Shown: piece after piece, positions 1 through 12,076 of the stretch | How the letters are laid out: every line of letters begins with the position of its first letter | Numbering within the stretch: position 1 is the stretch's first letter | Assembly (NCBI GenBank): GCA_932521025.1 | Contig: OW051472.1 | Location: 8,680,001 to 8,744,000, forward strand | From: Oscheius onirici | Taxonomy: Eukaryota > Nematoda > Chromadorea > Rhabditida > Rhabditidae | DNA: 64,000 nt | Reading direction: 5' to 3' | Notes under the pieces: generated by a model | What the model was told of the DNA's origin: nothing | The model's database searches: none | Seen by the model: only the letters and a program-made list of their open reading frames with translations | Made by a program: the position numbers and the translations under genes

Positions 1-2616
1 ACAGCCTGGAAGACTCTACCACCGATTCTCCAAATTCTACAGAAGAGCCAATAAACACGACAGAGGAGTTGGTAAAGAAGCGGTCTCGAAGAAAATCTGC
101 CGTCAAATTGGTCAGTTTTTATTCTTGCTGCCGCATCTATCTAAATTTGTTTAGGCTAAGGAAGCATTGGCTGCCATTCTCACGGAACATGAGACCTCCG
201 ATGTCGAGAAAACAACAGGTTTGCTCCCATATTTTTCCCGTCAAACATTGTTTTCTAGAAACGGCTGAGTGTGTGCCAACATTAGAGCCGAGGATATATG
301 TGCACAAAGGAAAGGAGCGTATTTTGAAGCCACCTAGATCGCGGACGAAGGCAAGAGTGACGGACTGGCTGATGAAAACTCCTGAAGAAGGTCTCAATTC
401 TACATTGATGGCAGAACGCACATTGCATGACGTTGCTTATGGTTGTTTTCAGTTCGTTACCTAAAACAAGCTTGCTTTTAGAAAAGCCTGCTTCGTCGGT
501 CTCCGAATCTAGTTTTCTAGAGAAGGCGAAAGAAAAACGCAAGGCAGCGAGACCTCCAAAGCTTCAGGCAAAGCCGGTCAATGAGCAATTGACTAGGACT
601 ACGAAATCTGCTAGTGCTCCTTCTCTCGTGGTTCGTCTTTTCCTGCCTTTTCCTATAAACAATTCCTTTGCAGAAGACGAACAGCGTTGAGATCATCTCC
701 CACTTACCTGAACGTGAAATGGCCCCGATGTCGCCCGAAATTATAACTCTGGAGGTGGTGGAGAGCAAAGAAAGACCGAATTCTCTCAAAAGAAAAAATA
801 CGCTCTTCGGAGAGATGCAACAAGCAAAGGTGTGTTTGTTCTGTGTCCTCCAGTTTCATCTTTTCGCTTCAGAGAGGCCTCTTCGATCCGAACTGCACTG
901 TACAGTCTTCTGACGTCGCCCCCATTCCGCGCGTCCACTGTCTCGATGCTATCGTCGTCCCAGAAAAGCTCGGCGAATATCCAGAAGTTCGATTTGTTCT
1001 CAGAGAAGACCGAGTGACTACGTCGTCGACTGCCATCTTCCTTCCCGACAACGAGCTTTCTCCAGAGCCATCATTCATTCAGCTTTTCGATGCGACCAAG
1101 AAGGACGAAAAATCACAGAAGAGGTTAGTGTTGTCCGGCTTTTCAAACAAAAAAAGTGCAGTTATACTCGCGAATGGCTCGACATCTTCACAGAATGCGA
1201 CGTTGCTGATAGCTGGACGGCAGCCTTCACTCCAAAAACAAGCAAGCAATGGCTTGGAGATTCATCAACAATGAAAAAGGCAAGAAACTTCGTCAAGAAG
1301 TGGAAGGCACGAGTTGCCAGAGACCGTTAGTTTCCTGCCCTGTCTAGTGTTAATTTCATGTGGTTTCAGAGATTCTGTTTGTCAGTTCAGCCGACAAAAA
1401 GGAGTCGACGAAGTTCCGCAAAAACTCGGAGGAGTCGGACTGCGGCTCGGACTACGAGGATGAAGATATAATCCAGGCCAATCCATTAATCATCTGTGGT
1501 CCAGCTGGCTCTGGAAAAACGGCTCTCGTAAGTTTATTTGTCATTTCCGGATATTGCTCTTTTTCAGATAGCGAGCTTGGCAGCAGAATTCAGTATTAAT
1601 ATACTGGAAGTCCATCCCGGGGACAAAAGAAATGCCGCAGCTCTCAAACAGAAATTCGATGGAGCCATCAAAAACCAAGCGGTTTGTCTTTTTGTCTGTC
1701 TGCGGGAGTTTTCTACTTTTTCAGGTACAACAGAAATCTGGATCGATTGCCACTTTTTTTGGGACGTCTGGCGAAAAGAAAGAAACGACGTCCTCGCGAC
1801 AAAACCTGGTAGTCGTCGAGCACGTCGATATTTCTTTCGAGGACGACAAAGATTTTTGGCCAACCATCAAAGCGCTGGCTGCCGAGTCCCGCGTTCCAAT
1901 GATCTGGACCTGTGAGAGACTGCCAACTGTGGATATTTATCGAGAACCAGCACTCGACTCCTTTGAGCAGATCAACGTCGACTACTGTTCGTCCAGTCTT
2001 CTGGCCAAATATATTCAGGTATTTCATATTAGTTTTTCTGCACAAACCGGAAGTTTCAGTGCTGTCTCTTGCTGACGAGGAAGCTGACTGCTCCCCTACC
2101 CGATCTGGAGCAATATGTCAGGGCATTCAACTGCGATCTTCGACGGATTTTTGCCGATTTACAAATACAAACAGCCGATGGCTCGAATCTGAAGCTCTTC
2201 CTTCCCATCTCCTCAAAAACAGCACCAACTCCACTAGTCTGTGATCGGGAGTCCACATATCGTAGCCGACAAGAATACACGAGTGCCAAAAAGAGCCAGT
2301 ATCAACACATCTTCGACGAATTGAAGGTTTCCTTTTTTCTCATTTCACAAATGAAGTTCTTTGTTCAGCTGGTGAAACGAAGCATCTCTGCTCCCGTAAG
2401 ACTCATCGAAACGGCCACAGCACTCGACAGGCGACTTCCGTCCAGCAGCTTGGCCACGGACTACTTACCCTACTTGGCGGAAATGGACAAACCCGAGCGG
2501 ATCAAGGCGACTCAAAGCAGACGATATTTACACTACTTCAAAGAGGTTCGCCCTGATACCCAAATTGACCGCAATGGTCAACTTCTGACTATTGTTCGTC
2601 AAATGTCTTTTTTATA
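1..2616 (+). CDS. ATAD5/Elg1-like AAA+ protein, 3' part (RFC-like PCNA unloader)
   Basis: The gene enters from the left edge, so its N-terminus is missing. It is split into short exons by small introns. The early exons are basic and low in complexity, as in the disordered N-terminal half of ATAD5. Around 1180-1320 the sequence TPKTSKQWLGDSSTMKK followed by a basic helix matches the segment before the AAA+ core of ATAD5. A Walker A motif GPAGSGKTAL is encoded near 1500-1530 and a Walker B-like LVVVEHVDISFEDD near 1806-1850; an E-x-V-D form instead of DE is what I recall for this family. Family members form an RFC-like complex with RFC2-5 that unloads PCNA from chromatin after replication. The stop is TAA at 2614-2616. 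It converges on the P-glycoprotein gene, with only 121 bases between the two stops. The family call is fairly sure; exact exon edges are not. Confidence 0.8.
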
Positions 2617-2737
2617 ATCGCTCATTTAATTAGTCTTTCTTGTAGTATTCTAAAGTAACATAAATCCGTATCCTTTATTTACTTTTCAATAGAAAATCTT
2701 TTTAATACGCAACACAGTTGAGATCGTTGGGCCATAG

Positions 2738-5700
2738 TTAGTGCTTTCCGTTCTGCTTTTGCTGCAGATTCCAATAGACTCCTTTTCGTCGCATCAATTC
2801 ATCGTGAGTGCCTTTTTCAGCGGCTCTTCCATTCACGATACAGACTATATTGTCCGCTTTCATTATAGTCGAGAGGCGGTGAGCGATTATGAGAACCTGA
2901 ACGTGAATAGTTTAAAAACAGCAGAAGCACAAACCGCTCGGCCTTCTGATGCTCGATCCAATGCTTCTTGTACGAGTTTTTCGCTCTCTGTATCCAAAGC
3001 ACTGGTTGCCTCGTCCAAGAGGATCACCTTCGGATTTCGAACCAGCGCTCTGGCAATGGCCAGTCGCTGTTTCTGTCCTCCTGACAGCTGGGTTCCCCTG
3101 TCACCGACAGTCGTCTCGTACCCCTGTGGAAAAACAAATTTTCTTGGTTTTAGTTTTATCGTCGTTTTCTTGCTATTTACATACATTGCTTTCACCGTGT
3201 GGAACAACATCCAAACCGGGAAAACTGGGCCAAAATTGGTTGAAAACTAGAAATTTTTGGGAACGAGAAACATTCACATTTCGTCTAGATCTGCCCCAGT
3301 TTTACACACCCTTCTTCAGAAGCCTACCTGCGGCAAATCGACGATAAACTTGTGGATATTGGCCTTTTTGGCCGCCTCGTAGATGTCATCGTCGTTGAAA
3401 GAGTCCTCCTCCATTCCGTAAACTATATTTTGTCTGATGGAACAGTCGAAAAGGACTGGTTCTTGAGAGACGAGAGCCACATGCTCTCTCAGCCAGTTTG
3501 GATTGATAAGCTGTACATTGGTGCCGTCGATTGTCTGACAGGAACAGAAATGGTCAAACTACAACTTGATCTTACGATTGTGCCCATCATCGGATTGTAG
3601 AGTCTCTCCAGGAGACAAATCACAGTAGACTTTCCACAACCGCTTGGACCACAAAGGGCGACGGTCTTCCCTGGGATTATCTGAACTTTTATTCTTTTCC
3701 AGAGCTGCAGATGATTCCAGAATGAGCGCCAAAGATTCTACTTATCGACAAGTGACAGTAAACTATTTTTTCGTGACGAGACAGTAATCGAACCGTAATT
3801 TCAGCCGAGTATATCTGTACAGAAGGAAAGGCTTATTGTAGATTTATACGTGTCAGAACCAGTCCTTTAAAGTTATGGGCCGTTTTTTTTCATTTTCGAG
3901 TCTTTTTATCTCATTTTCTTCACTTTATGCGCAACTAGCTAAAGGCTTTCAAGAGTAGAACAAAAAAGGTCTGGTGGTCCCGAGGCTAAAAAAAATCTAC
4001 AGTAATCCGCCAGCTAACGTTCCTTCTGAACAGACTAAACCACCGGTTTTGTCGTCACAAAAAAATGGGTAGAGACCTCTTCGGCAAGGTATACACCAGG
4101 GTTGGGCGAGCGCTCGCTTTTACTGCGAGCAGCTGATAGCGCTCGCGCTCGCATGGGAGCACAAAATTTGAAAATGCTCGCGCTCGCGAGCCTGCGAGCA
4201 GTGGGTCCCACACCGATCTGATAAAAACGAAAAATGTCTCCAATTTTGCTTATCCTTTTTCGATTTTTATATTTTTTTTCCGATTTTTTTTCGATCGTAT
4301 CAAAACGTTCCAAATAGGATATTCTATAATAATAAATGAAAATAAGATAAAAAAAATATCGAAAATCCAATTTAAATTGCTCCCAGGTCTCTGTGTGTGT
4401 GTTAGTGTGTGTCTGTCGGAAGCTTTAATTGGCAATCAAAATGGAGCAATTTGTGCGCACAAGGGGAAAAGAATTAGTGTAACAAGTTTAGACAAGTCAA
4501 TTTGCAAGTGCGTGGACTTTAATTATTTTTGACTTTCAGTTTCCAGATAGTAAAGGTTCAAGTGCGGGTTAGGATCACGAGAAAGGGGGTTTCTACTATA
4601 ACTTTAGCTCCAACGGGGTGAACAAGAGAACAGGGATAGGGGAGAACAGGAGCACGGACAGGGATATGAGAAAACCGGGAAGGGTAGAGCACATTGCAGA
4701 TTGCAAGGGTGGACAGAGAGAAAGTGTTGAGAAATTAGAAACAGCGGGACAGAGGGACACAGGGACAGAGAGAGAGACAGAGGGACAGAGAGACGGAAGG
4801 ATAGAGTGAAAGTCAGAGGGACAGAGGTCTGTCTCTGTACTTTCAGACCTTGCAGGTTGTCTTTTTGCTTCGTGTACAGTATTTAAGCTACTCTTATCTA
4901 TTAATTTATCTGGAGAGGGATCAAACAGCAAACTGTTAACTGTTATCTGTTTTGAAAAGGACAAAACTAAGTCACTTAGTCCCGGAGGGGCGTAGCACAA
5001 CTTGTGATTGATGAAAATCGAAAAAGTCCAATTTCCATATTTGGGAAAGTGCTCGCGCTCGGGCTAAAATTGAGAGGTCTGCTCGCGCTCGCACAAACAA
5101 TCGCTGCTCGCCCAACCCTGGTATACACGGTACCTCAATATCCAGTCCTTGTAGAACAGTAGTTTCGGGTCTTTCGGGATACTGAAAAACGATTCCATCC
5201 ATCTTAATTCTTCCCTCAATTTTAGGCTTTGCGCCCTCGTCCGTCGTCTGATCTATCTCCGGTTCCTGGAAACTTCAAGCTTTCACAACTTTTACAATCC
5301 GACAGACTTCTCTCATCATCTTGAAAATCAGTCCTGCCGCTAGACTGGACTTGAGAAAGTCGGGCAGGTAATTGCTGATCATCCCCAAGCCACCTGCGGT
5401 AAAGGAAATGGCGAACATGACCCTGTAATTCGGTGACTTTTAAGCCTGATACTAGAGTCTACTTGATGACATCCATCGGTCCAAGATATCCTCCTAGAAT
5501 GAGCCAAAGTCCGAGACGAAAAGAGCCGGCAAAGAGAAAGTAGAAGATGGCAGTCGAGATGCCTTGGGCAAATCCCTAGGATTAAAGGAAAAGTCCAGTT
5601 TTATAGTTTGAACAATAAAAAGTGCATTACCGTAATCAAGGCGTGGACACCGGGCCGGGTTAGTGACTTTTCTTAGAAATTTTTTTAAGAAAAGTCACGG

Positions 5701-8700
5701 TAGATTTTGACCGGGACTTTTCTTAGAATTGTTTTTTTCAAAAATAATCAACCAACATTATGTACTTTTAGAACTTCTGCACCAGGGATGGGCGGATTAT
5801 CCGCATCCGCATTTTGTAAAAACAAATTCTAAATCCTAAAATGGCTGCCGAAAAAACACCCGGCTCATGATGCTGTTTTTGACGACTTTATCCAATATAT
5901 TGTAAATAAACTGGATCAACGGCTGCAAGAAGGATTTGTGGAACAAGTTTGGAGTGTACGGCCAAAGGACAACCGATGCAGCTGAATTACACAATTCATA
6001 AGCATCTTTTTTTTAAATTGAATCCTAAATCTCGTGAGCACCGGCAACTTTAATCCATCGGACGTCCACGACTACATGGCTGAAATGGCTCAATTTACGA
6101 GCGAACGAACCTACTACTACGCGATGCGTACTGAGCTGGATGTTTATCTCGTCTCGTCTTGCTTGCTTCAATTGTACAATTATTTCGGTTCTAGTCAAAT
6201 GTTTCAACCCAACTCTACAGAATATATTCTTGTTGGCCGCTAATAAAAATATAAATAATAGCATGAATTTCAAAGGAATCATCAGCACATAAGTAATATC
6301 AATCGAGGAGTAGTGATGTTCAAAAAAAAAATTTCTAAGAAAAGTTCCGGTCAAAATCAACCGTGACTTTTCTTAGAAATTCTTTCTAAGAAAAGTCACT
6401 AACCCCACCGGGCCCGTGCAAGCAGTGCGCACTTTTTTTTTTGAAAAATGTCTCCAATTTTGCTTATCATTTTTCGATTTTTTTATTTTTTTTCCTACTT
6501 TTTTTCGGTCGTTTTTGTATCAAAACGTTCCAAATAGGATATTCTACAATAATAAATGAAAATAAGATCAAAAAATATCGAAAAGGATTGATAAAAATCG
6601 AAAAAGTCAAATTTCCATATTTCGAAAAGTGCTCGCGCTCGCATGCGAGTAAAACATCTGCTCGCGCTCGCACAAAAAGTCGCTGCTCGCCCAACCCTGC
6701 TTGGCACCCAATTTGAACATATGTATTAGAATTTTTTCCTACAAAACACGTGTCTACTATATCGAGAGTTGACTGTAGACTCAATATTTTTTTTCGATTC
6801 CCCCGAAAATGCGCCTTGCTGGCACAGTCTCGGTCAACACTGACACGGGCCCGGTGCCCATGCCTACTGTAATCCATTTATTTTTTTGCAAAACCGGGAT
6901 AACACACAAACGTAGGATACTCGGTCAATTTTCCTGGCTGAGTAACCTGCGTTTGAGTGACGTAATGGTCTCGCGGCAAACTGAATGGATTACGGTAATG
7001 ACCTCTGTTTGTTGAGCAAACTATCGATAACTACCTGAATGAAAGCCTTCTGTCGGCTCGTGGCAAAAGGTCCATCCAGATGGGCGCAGAATTGCTGATG
7101 AATTCGGTCTTGAAGAGTCAGAGCCTGTACTGTCCGAATGTGCTCGATTGCTTCCAAGGCCGTCTTTCCACTGTTCTCCATCTCCTTCTCTGCTTCTTTC
7201 GTCTTCGCCGTCACATATCGCATTCTCATGGACTGGAGAAGTCCGGCGAGGGAAAAGATTGCAATGACCTGAATTCTCGATGCTCACTTTTCTACTATCC
7301 CTTACAGGAATGGCCATCTGCCAGCCGTAGTAGAAACTGATGGCGAGACCACACGTATCCGAGACAATTTCTCCCAAAAGAGCTCCAAGACGTGAATCTA
7401 TGGCAGATTTTACATTCGGGGCATCGGTAGCAAGTCTCGTCACAATCTTTCCAGGAGCGTGAATCGGGGCATCGAAGTAGGTGCCGTCACCTCGTAGGAC
7501 GCTTCGGAAGACTCTGGATCTCATTCTTTCGGTCATTTTCTCGGCTACGACTCCGAAAGACATTGTCTGAAAAGGCTGTATGTTAAAGACGAAGATTATT
7601 TACTTGAGTGACGGCGAAAAAGGCCTGGGCAACTCCCAGAACACAGAACGCGATGGCACATTGGTGTCCCTGAGAGCGCATTTCCTCCAGATCGGGGTTC
7701 GAGAAGACACTTAGAATTTGGGCGAAGAAGAGAGAAAAAGCCGGAAAGACGACTCCTTGTAGGGCAGAGAAGCACAGAGCCAGAAAGAGATAACCCCATT
7801 CGGGACGGGCATAGCGGATGATTTGCCACAGTGTGGCTCGTTTCGCTCCCTCTTCTTCCAGCTCTTAGCCGGGATTTTTTTTTGGATTTGAAAATAAGGA
7901 ACCTTGCCTGAGACGGTCAACATCTTCCTTGTTGTCCTCTGTCTGCTTTTTGTCAAGTCCTTCAGCGGCGTCTGGAAGAGTCGAAGACTGAGATTTGAGT
8001 CTCTGAACAAGAGATTTTACTAAAGAAAAATGCTCTAACCTTCAGTTCAAAAACATGTCTAGGAGTTTCGTGACTGATGGATCGAGAAAATCTGGCACTC
8101 GTCGGTCTCGGACTGACAACTTTGACAGTCTCTGAAATAGTCGCTAAACATTTTTCGCCATTCTTACTCGGTTCCTCCGCCACCATCTGAGCATTGACCA
8201 GATCAAAATAGAGTCCTTTCTTTTCAATCAGCTCGTCATGTGTGCCCGTCTCGACCACATTTCCATCCCTCATTGCGACTATAAGGTCAGCATTCCTAAT
8301 TGTGCTTAGGCGATGAGCTATGACTAAACTGGTTCGGCCTTTGGATGCCTAAAATAAGGTTCCTATTCAAGGCGAAAATACGCAATGGCAAACGCACATT
8401 TTTCAGAGTTAAGACGACATTTTAGGACTTTCCGATGTTCTGTAAAGTTGTAGCTAACAGTAATAGCTAAAACTTTGCAGAACATTGAAAAGGTCGGAAA
8501 CGTCGTCTTGACCCTGAAAATTGCGCGTACGCAATTGCGTACTTTTTATTGGAAACTTACATTTTCCAGAGCCGTTTGAACGATGCTTTCCGACTCCGTG
8601 TCCAGGGCACTTGTAGCCTCATCCAGCAGCAATATTTTTGGATTTCGAACCAGCGCTCTGGCAATTGCAAGACGCTGCTTCTGGCCGCCGGACAGCTGGG

Positions 8701-11400
8701 TTCCTCGATCTCCAACAATTGTGTTCAGACCCTAAAAACCAAATAAATCGTTTCTCATAAAAGCCTCGTACATCTGGAAAACTCTCGACAAAGTCGAAAG
8801 CGTTTGCTTTCCTCAAGGCATCTTCTATTTCCCACTTTGAGATGTCCCATCTTCCGAATTTGATGTTCTGATCAGAATATTAATGACTTCATAAATGAGA
8901 CTACCTCTTCAATGGTCGTATTGAACAGAATCGGCTCTTGGCTGACGACACCGATCAAATTTCTCAAAAAACCAATATTCAGCTGATCTATCTCGACATC
9001 GTCGATGAATATTTTGCCTCCGGCTGTATTATAATATCGAAGCAAGAGCTGGACCAGACTGCTCTTTCCACAACCACTTGGTCCGACCAGAGCCACAGTT
9101 TGTCCAGCTTTCACTTCCAGACTGAATCCCTGGAAAAAGACAGTTTACCGTAAAAACGAGTAGTGAAACCTTCAGAACTTCGACTTCTGGACGTGTGGGA
9201 TATGAAAAATGAACATTTTCAACTTTGATCCTTCCCTCCAGTCCAACAGGTTTGAGTCCTTCATCGGAAGAGGCGTCAATTTCGGGAACCTGAAAAAAGG
9301 TATCGTGTTTCATTATTTCGCCATTGTCTGACCCTATCAATGACGCTATAGAGTTGTCCTGCTGCCGTTTTCGCAATGCTGATGGTTCCAAGGATTGGTC
9401 CGGCTCCTCCGAGAGCCATACTTCCCATCATTACGGCGAAAAAGACGGTCAGGACAGTTCCGCCCTCCATTGAACCGTAATAGACAAAGTCTGTTCCAGC
9501 CCAGAAAGCCAGACAGTAGGATGAGAAGATGCTCAAAAAGGTCACACCGAGTCCAATTGCCATTATCGTAGTCTTTTTCAGTCCGGCTCGTCTCCCTTTG
9601 GCCAGCTCTTTGTCGTATCTGAAATTTGCCGGCTGCCATTCAAAGAGCAAGAGTTTCCGCGGCAACCGACGTCTATTTACTTGCGCACTACGATGAAAGG
9701 GGCCACTCACTTGTCGGCTTCGATCCGCTGTCCATTGAACGCAATAACAGTACGAATGGACGTGAGGGCTTGTTCCGCTATGGCTCCAGCTGCGGAATAG
9801 TTCTCAGTCGACTCTTTTTCAGCCTGGGAGATCATCTTGCTGATGAAGAAGGCGCAGATGGCCAGAAAGGGGACGAGAGCCATCATGACTAAAGTAAAAG
9901 ATTCAAAGGAAGTCTTACAAATAATGCTGATGGGTCCCGTCACGAACACTCTCCAACAGATACCGTAAAAGCTCTAACAGAAGCCCACCCTCTTAATTAC
10001 GTATTCACGTTTTTTCGGGTCAAGACCTCGTTTTCTGACTTTATGATGTTCTGCAAAGTTGTAGCTCCTGACGTCCTCTACAACTTTGCAGAACACCAAA
10101 AAGTTGAAAAAATGTCGTCTTGACCCCAAAAACGTGTCATCGCTTCAAAACTATCTTCAACCGACTAATTTCCAGCGTTCCGAACTTTCTTTAAAACTCT
10201 TTACCTAATGTAAGCCTCCAGTCTTTAAAAAAGGCCACGGTGAATCCTCCAATCATCTAAAACTTTTTTTTGGCTTCCGATCTATTAAATACCTGAGCCA
10301 GAAACTGAAGCATCAGACCAATCTTCTCTCCTGTTCCTTCTTTGACTCTTTCCAAATTGCTAGACCAATATTCATGGGCTTTTTTGGAAAAACCTACTCG
10401 AAGAGCTTGGTCGCAAATGAACCTGACGGTTTGGAGTCGAACCAAGAAATGTCTTGACGAAGGACGGCTTCGAGAAAGCGTCGTCGTAGTCGATTCGAAA
10501 TGTTTTCGGAGACGAGCATAAATGAGAGGATCTAAACTGTTTGAAAAAGGTTTTGGAATCTTGTCTCACTTGTAAGGTTGACATTACAAAGACGACGATT
10601 CCAAGGTAGATATATTTCCAACAAGTTTCCTTCACATCTTCACTGAACTGGGCATAGATTTCTTCCTTGTCACCTGAACATAAAAAGTTCACATTTTTTT
10701 CTGAACCAAATACCTGTGCCATTTGCCAATCTGGACTCTACATCGATAAAGTTTTGAGAGATGTCTCCCTGAAAACGTCTGAGTCACTGTTTGCTACAGT
10801 TTTGTTTGAACAGACGGGAAGTGAAGGTCGAAACATAAAGTTTATGACTCACAACCAAAACTGACAGCAGAGGAGTGCCAATTCCTGTAGCTACTGACAC
10901 GACAAAAGCTACTCCGAGGAGAAGACGGTCGGTACAGGTCGCGTATCGGAACTGGAAAAATTAATTCTTAAAAAATTTAAAAAAAAGTTTTTTTTTTGGA
11001 ACTTATGGTCCAATTACCACTTGTTTCAATAGCAGGAATCTCCAGCCTCAAAACTAGAGTACTGTTTTTTCTGTTTTTATTTGGTTTCGATTAAAAATGG
11101 TAAATAAACAGCAGTTCAATCACATTTTTCTACGTTTTTTTCCATCGTTTTTTAATGAAATCGAGGTAACATTGCACTATATAATTTTCCCTATTCCACC
11201 TCTCGTTTATTGGCCGATATTCAATCCGCCGCTGCTGGGGGCAACACAAAACGTAAACTAACCAGCTGGGTAAATGAAGCCGGCGGAGCTTCGTCTTTTC
11301 TGAAAATTGACGGCTTAACTTTCTCTAAAAGGACCTACTTTTCCAAGAGTTGTTCATCCTGTTCAGCTTTTTCGCTGTTTTCCGATCGGCAGCAGGGCAT
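2738..11400 (-). CDS. P-glycoprotein, full ABC transporter of the ABCB (MDR) family
   Basis: ATP-driven export pump of the plasma membrane with layout TMD1-NBD1-TMD2-NBD2. The start is ATG at 11400-11398. The first two exons encode [20 protein letters not shown] and [12 protein letters not shown], then [13 protein letters not shown] begins TMD1 near 10951. NBD1 has Walker [15 protein letters not shown] (about 9035-9095), signature LSGGQKQR and [13 protein letters not shown] (8570-8710), and its end [13 protein letters not shown]-like near 8230-8270. TMD2 lies at about 7900-5300. NBD2 has Walker [11 protein letters not shown] (about 3630-3675), Q-loop LVSQEPVLF, signature [19 protein letters not shown] (about 3040-3100) and H-loop IIAHRLST near 2880. 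The stop is TAA at 2740-2738. All ATPase motifs are intact in both halves, so it looks functional. Introns at 3683-5133 and about 5630-7030 are unusually large because of transposon insertions. Which nematode pgp paralogue it matches cannot be settled here. Confidence 0.93.
4089..5128. mobile_element. Non-autonomous hAT-family element with 8-base target duplication
   Basis: The element occupies 4097-5120. It begins CAGGGTTGGGCGAGC and ends with the exact reverse complement GCTCGCCCAACCCTG. It is flanked by a perfect 8-base direct repeat GTATACAC at 4089-4096 and 5121-5128. An 8-base duplication and CAGGG ends are typical of hAT transposons. Subterminal DNA is full of GCTCGC repeats, possible transposase binding sites. 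A GGGACAGA-type simple repeat fills about 4740-4835. No transposase coding is visible. It sits inside a P-glycoprotein intron and splits no exon. Confidence 0.88.
5648..6414. mobile_element. Mutator-like (MULE) element with 9-base target duplication and transposase remnant
   Basis: The element covers 5657-6405. Both ends read GGGTTAGTGACTTTTCTTAG inward and are homologous for about 80 bases; each arm is itself a small palindrome. A perfect 9-base direct repeat CACCGGGCC flanks it (5648-5656 and 6406-6414), the size usual for Mutator elements. Inside, on the plus strand near 5930-5995, the reading [20 protein letters not shown] resembles the W-x-x-x-G-x-RTNN-x-x-E-x-x-H motif of MULE transposases. 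A second open piece, 6034-6243, may be its continuation. Frames are broken, so it is not autonomous. It lies in a P-glycoprotein intron. Confidence 0.75.
6421..6699. mobile_element. Truncated second copy of the hAT element
   Basis: This stretch repeats the inner left part of the 4097-5120 element (same AT-rich run through CCAAATAGGATATTCTA) joined to the same right end, closing in GCTCGCCCAACCCTG at 6699. The matching left terminus is absent and no copy of the flanking CTTGGCAC is seen upstream, so the left end has been lost. The neighbouring MULE-like insertion lies directly to its left. Confidence 0.7.
6865..6996. repeat. Foldback MITE, 132 bases, TA-flanked
   Basis: The left arm TACTGTAATCCATTT pairs imperfectly with the right arm AATGGATTACGGTA, and the inner part carries GTAGGATACTCGG facing GGCTGAGTAACCTGC. 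Related sequence occurs at 29527-29850 (KICS2 intron) and at about 48795-48925 (GPCR intron). TA at both ends suggests a Tc1/mariner-like mobiliser. No coding is seen. Confidence 0.65.
8378..8543. repeat. Palindromic repeat with the GTTCTGCAAAGTTGTAG core
   Basis: A long hairpin in a P-glycoprotein intron. The arm around GACGACATTTTAGGACTTTCCGATGTTCTG pairs with its reverse complement before GACGTCGTCTT-type sequence at about 8500. The centre holds GTTCTGTAAAGTTGTAG and ACTTTGCAGAAC. It ends in GCGTACGCAATTGCGTAC. It belongs to the same group as the copies at 9961, 45427 and 61617. Confidence 0.7.
9961..10135. repeat. Foldback MITE of the TACCGTAAAAGCTC family (right end eroded)
   Basis: It starts TACCGTAAAAGCTCTAAC and contains AAGACCTCGTTTTCTGACTT facing AAAATGTCGTCTTGACC. 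The centre is GTTCTGCAAAGTTGTAG facing CTACAACTTTGCAGAAC. The outer right arm seen in the complete copy at 45427-45664 is missing. It lies in a P-glycoprotein intron. Confidence 0.7.
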
Positions 11401-12076
11401 CGAGACGGCAGAGGGCGGGACTGAAGTCTCCTCAGTTTGCACTAGCGGTCTGAGCACAGCTGAGTATTCATGGGAACAAATAAAATGGCAGAAACAGAAC
11501 TGAGAGCTAGTGGTGAAGAAACATTTGATGCAACTGGTCGAGGATTGGCCGCAAACAGATTCCGGGTTACGAAATGAAGTTGATCTTTCGGTCTCAAATC
11601 AACAGACCGGTCAGTCGCCTAAACGCTCAGAGTAATCGCAATTCAGGTGAAGTAAAACGGTAGTTGGGACGCTTTGGTTGGAAACAACAAGTTTCCAACA
11701 AGTTTGTAGCTCAGCCGTCACTTCTGGTCATCAGCGCGTCCGTATTCTCAAAGTTTGCCAAGCTCTCCTTTTCGAAGCATTCATGGATCCTTCTTTTTTC
11801 GTACGGCCAGCAAAAAGCAGGTATTGCCTCAGCACAGTTTTTCTCACAACAACCATTCATTGCTTGACGAATGTGCTGAAAAGTGGGTATCAGGAAACTG
11901 AAAAAACTATTCTAACCTGCTTGACGATTCAGTTTGACCTTCTGGTTCACATGTTAGGAAATTCCTATTCCATTCTTCAGATTCGATTCCTGAAAAGAAG
12001 AAAGAGCAAAGCAAGCGAAGAATAAATACTGTCAATTGTCTGTAACTGTCAGTAATTTCAGCGCAAGAGAGAACTG
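11401..12076. other. Intergenic stretch between P-glycoprotein and Argonaute, with an unassigned open segment
   Basis: Upstream region of the P-glycoprotein gene and downstream region of Argonaute. On the minus strand an open stretch of about 58 codons (about 11879-11704, with no ATG required at its left) follows a CCCACTTTTCAG acceptor and is rich in cysteine: CCEKNC, FCWP and HECFEK. A preceding small open segment near 11997-11917 reads GIESEEWNRNFL and is bounded by TTTTCAG and CAG-GTTAGA. These could be last exons of Argonaute or a small separate gene, but they do not resemble the normal Argonaute C-terminus. No function is assigned. Confidence 0.35.

Noticed and set aside
4596-5000. 134-codon frame inside the hAT element as a transposase
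   Set aside because: It runs through a GGGACAGA simple repeat and has no hAT motif.
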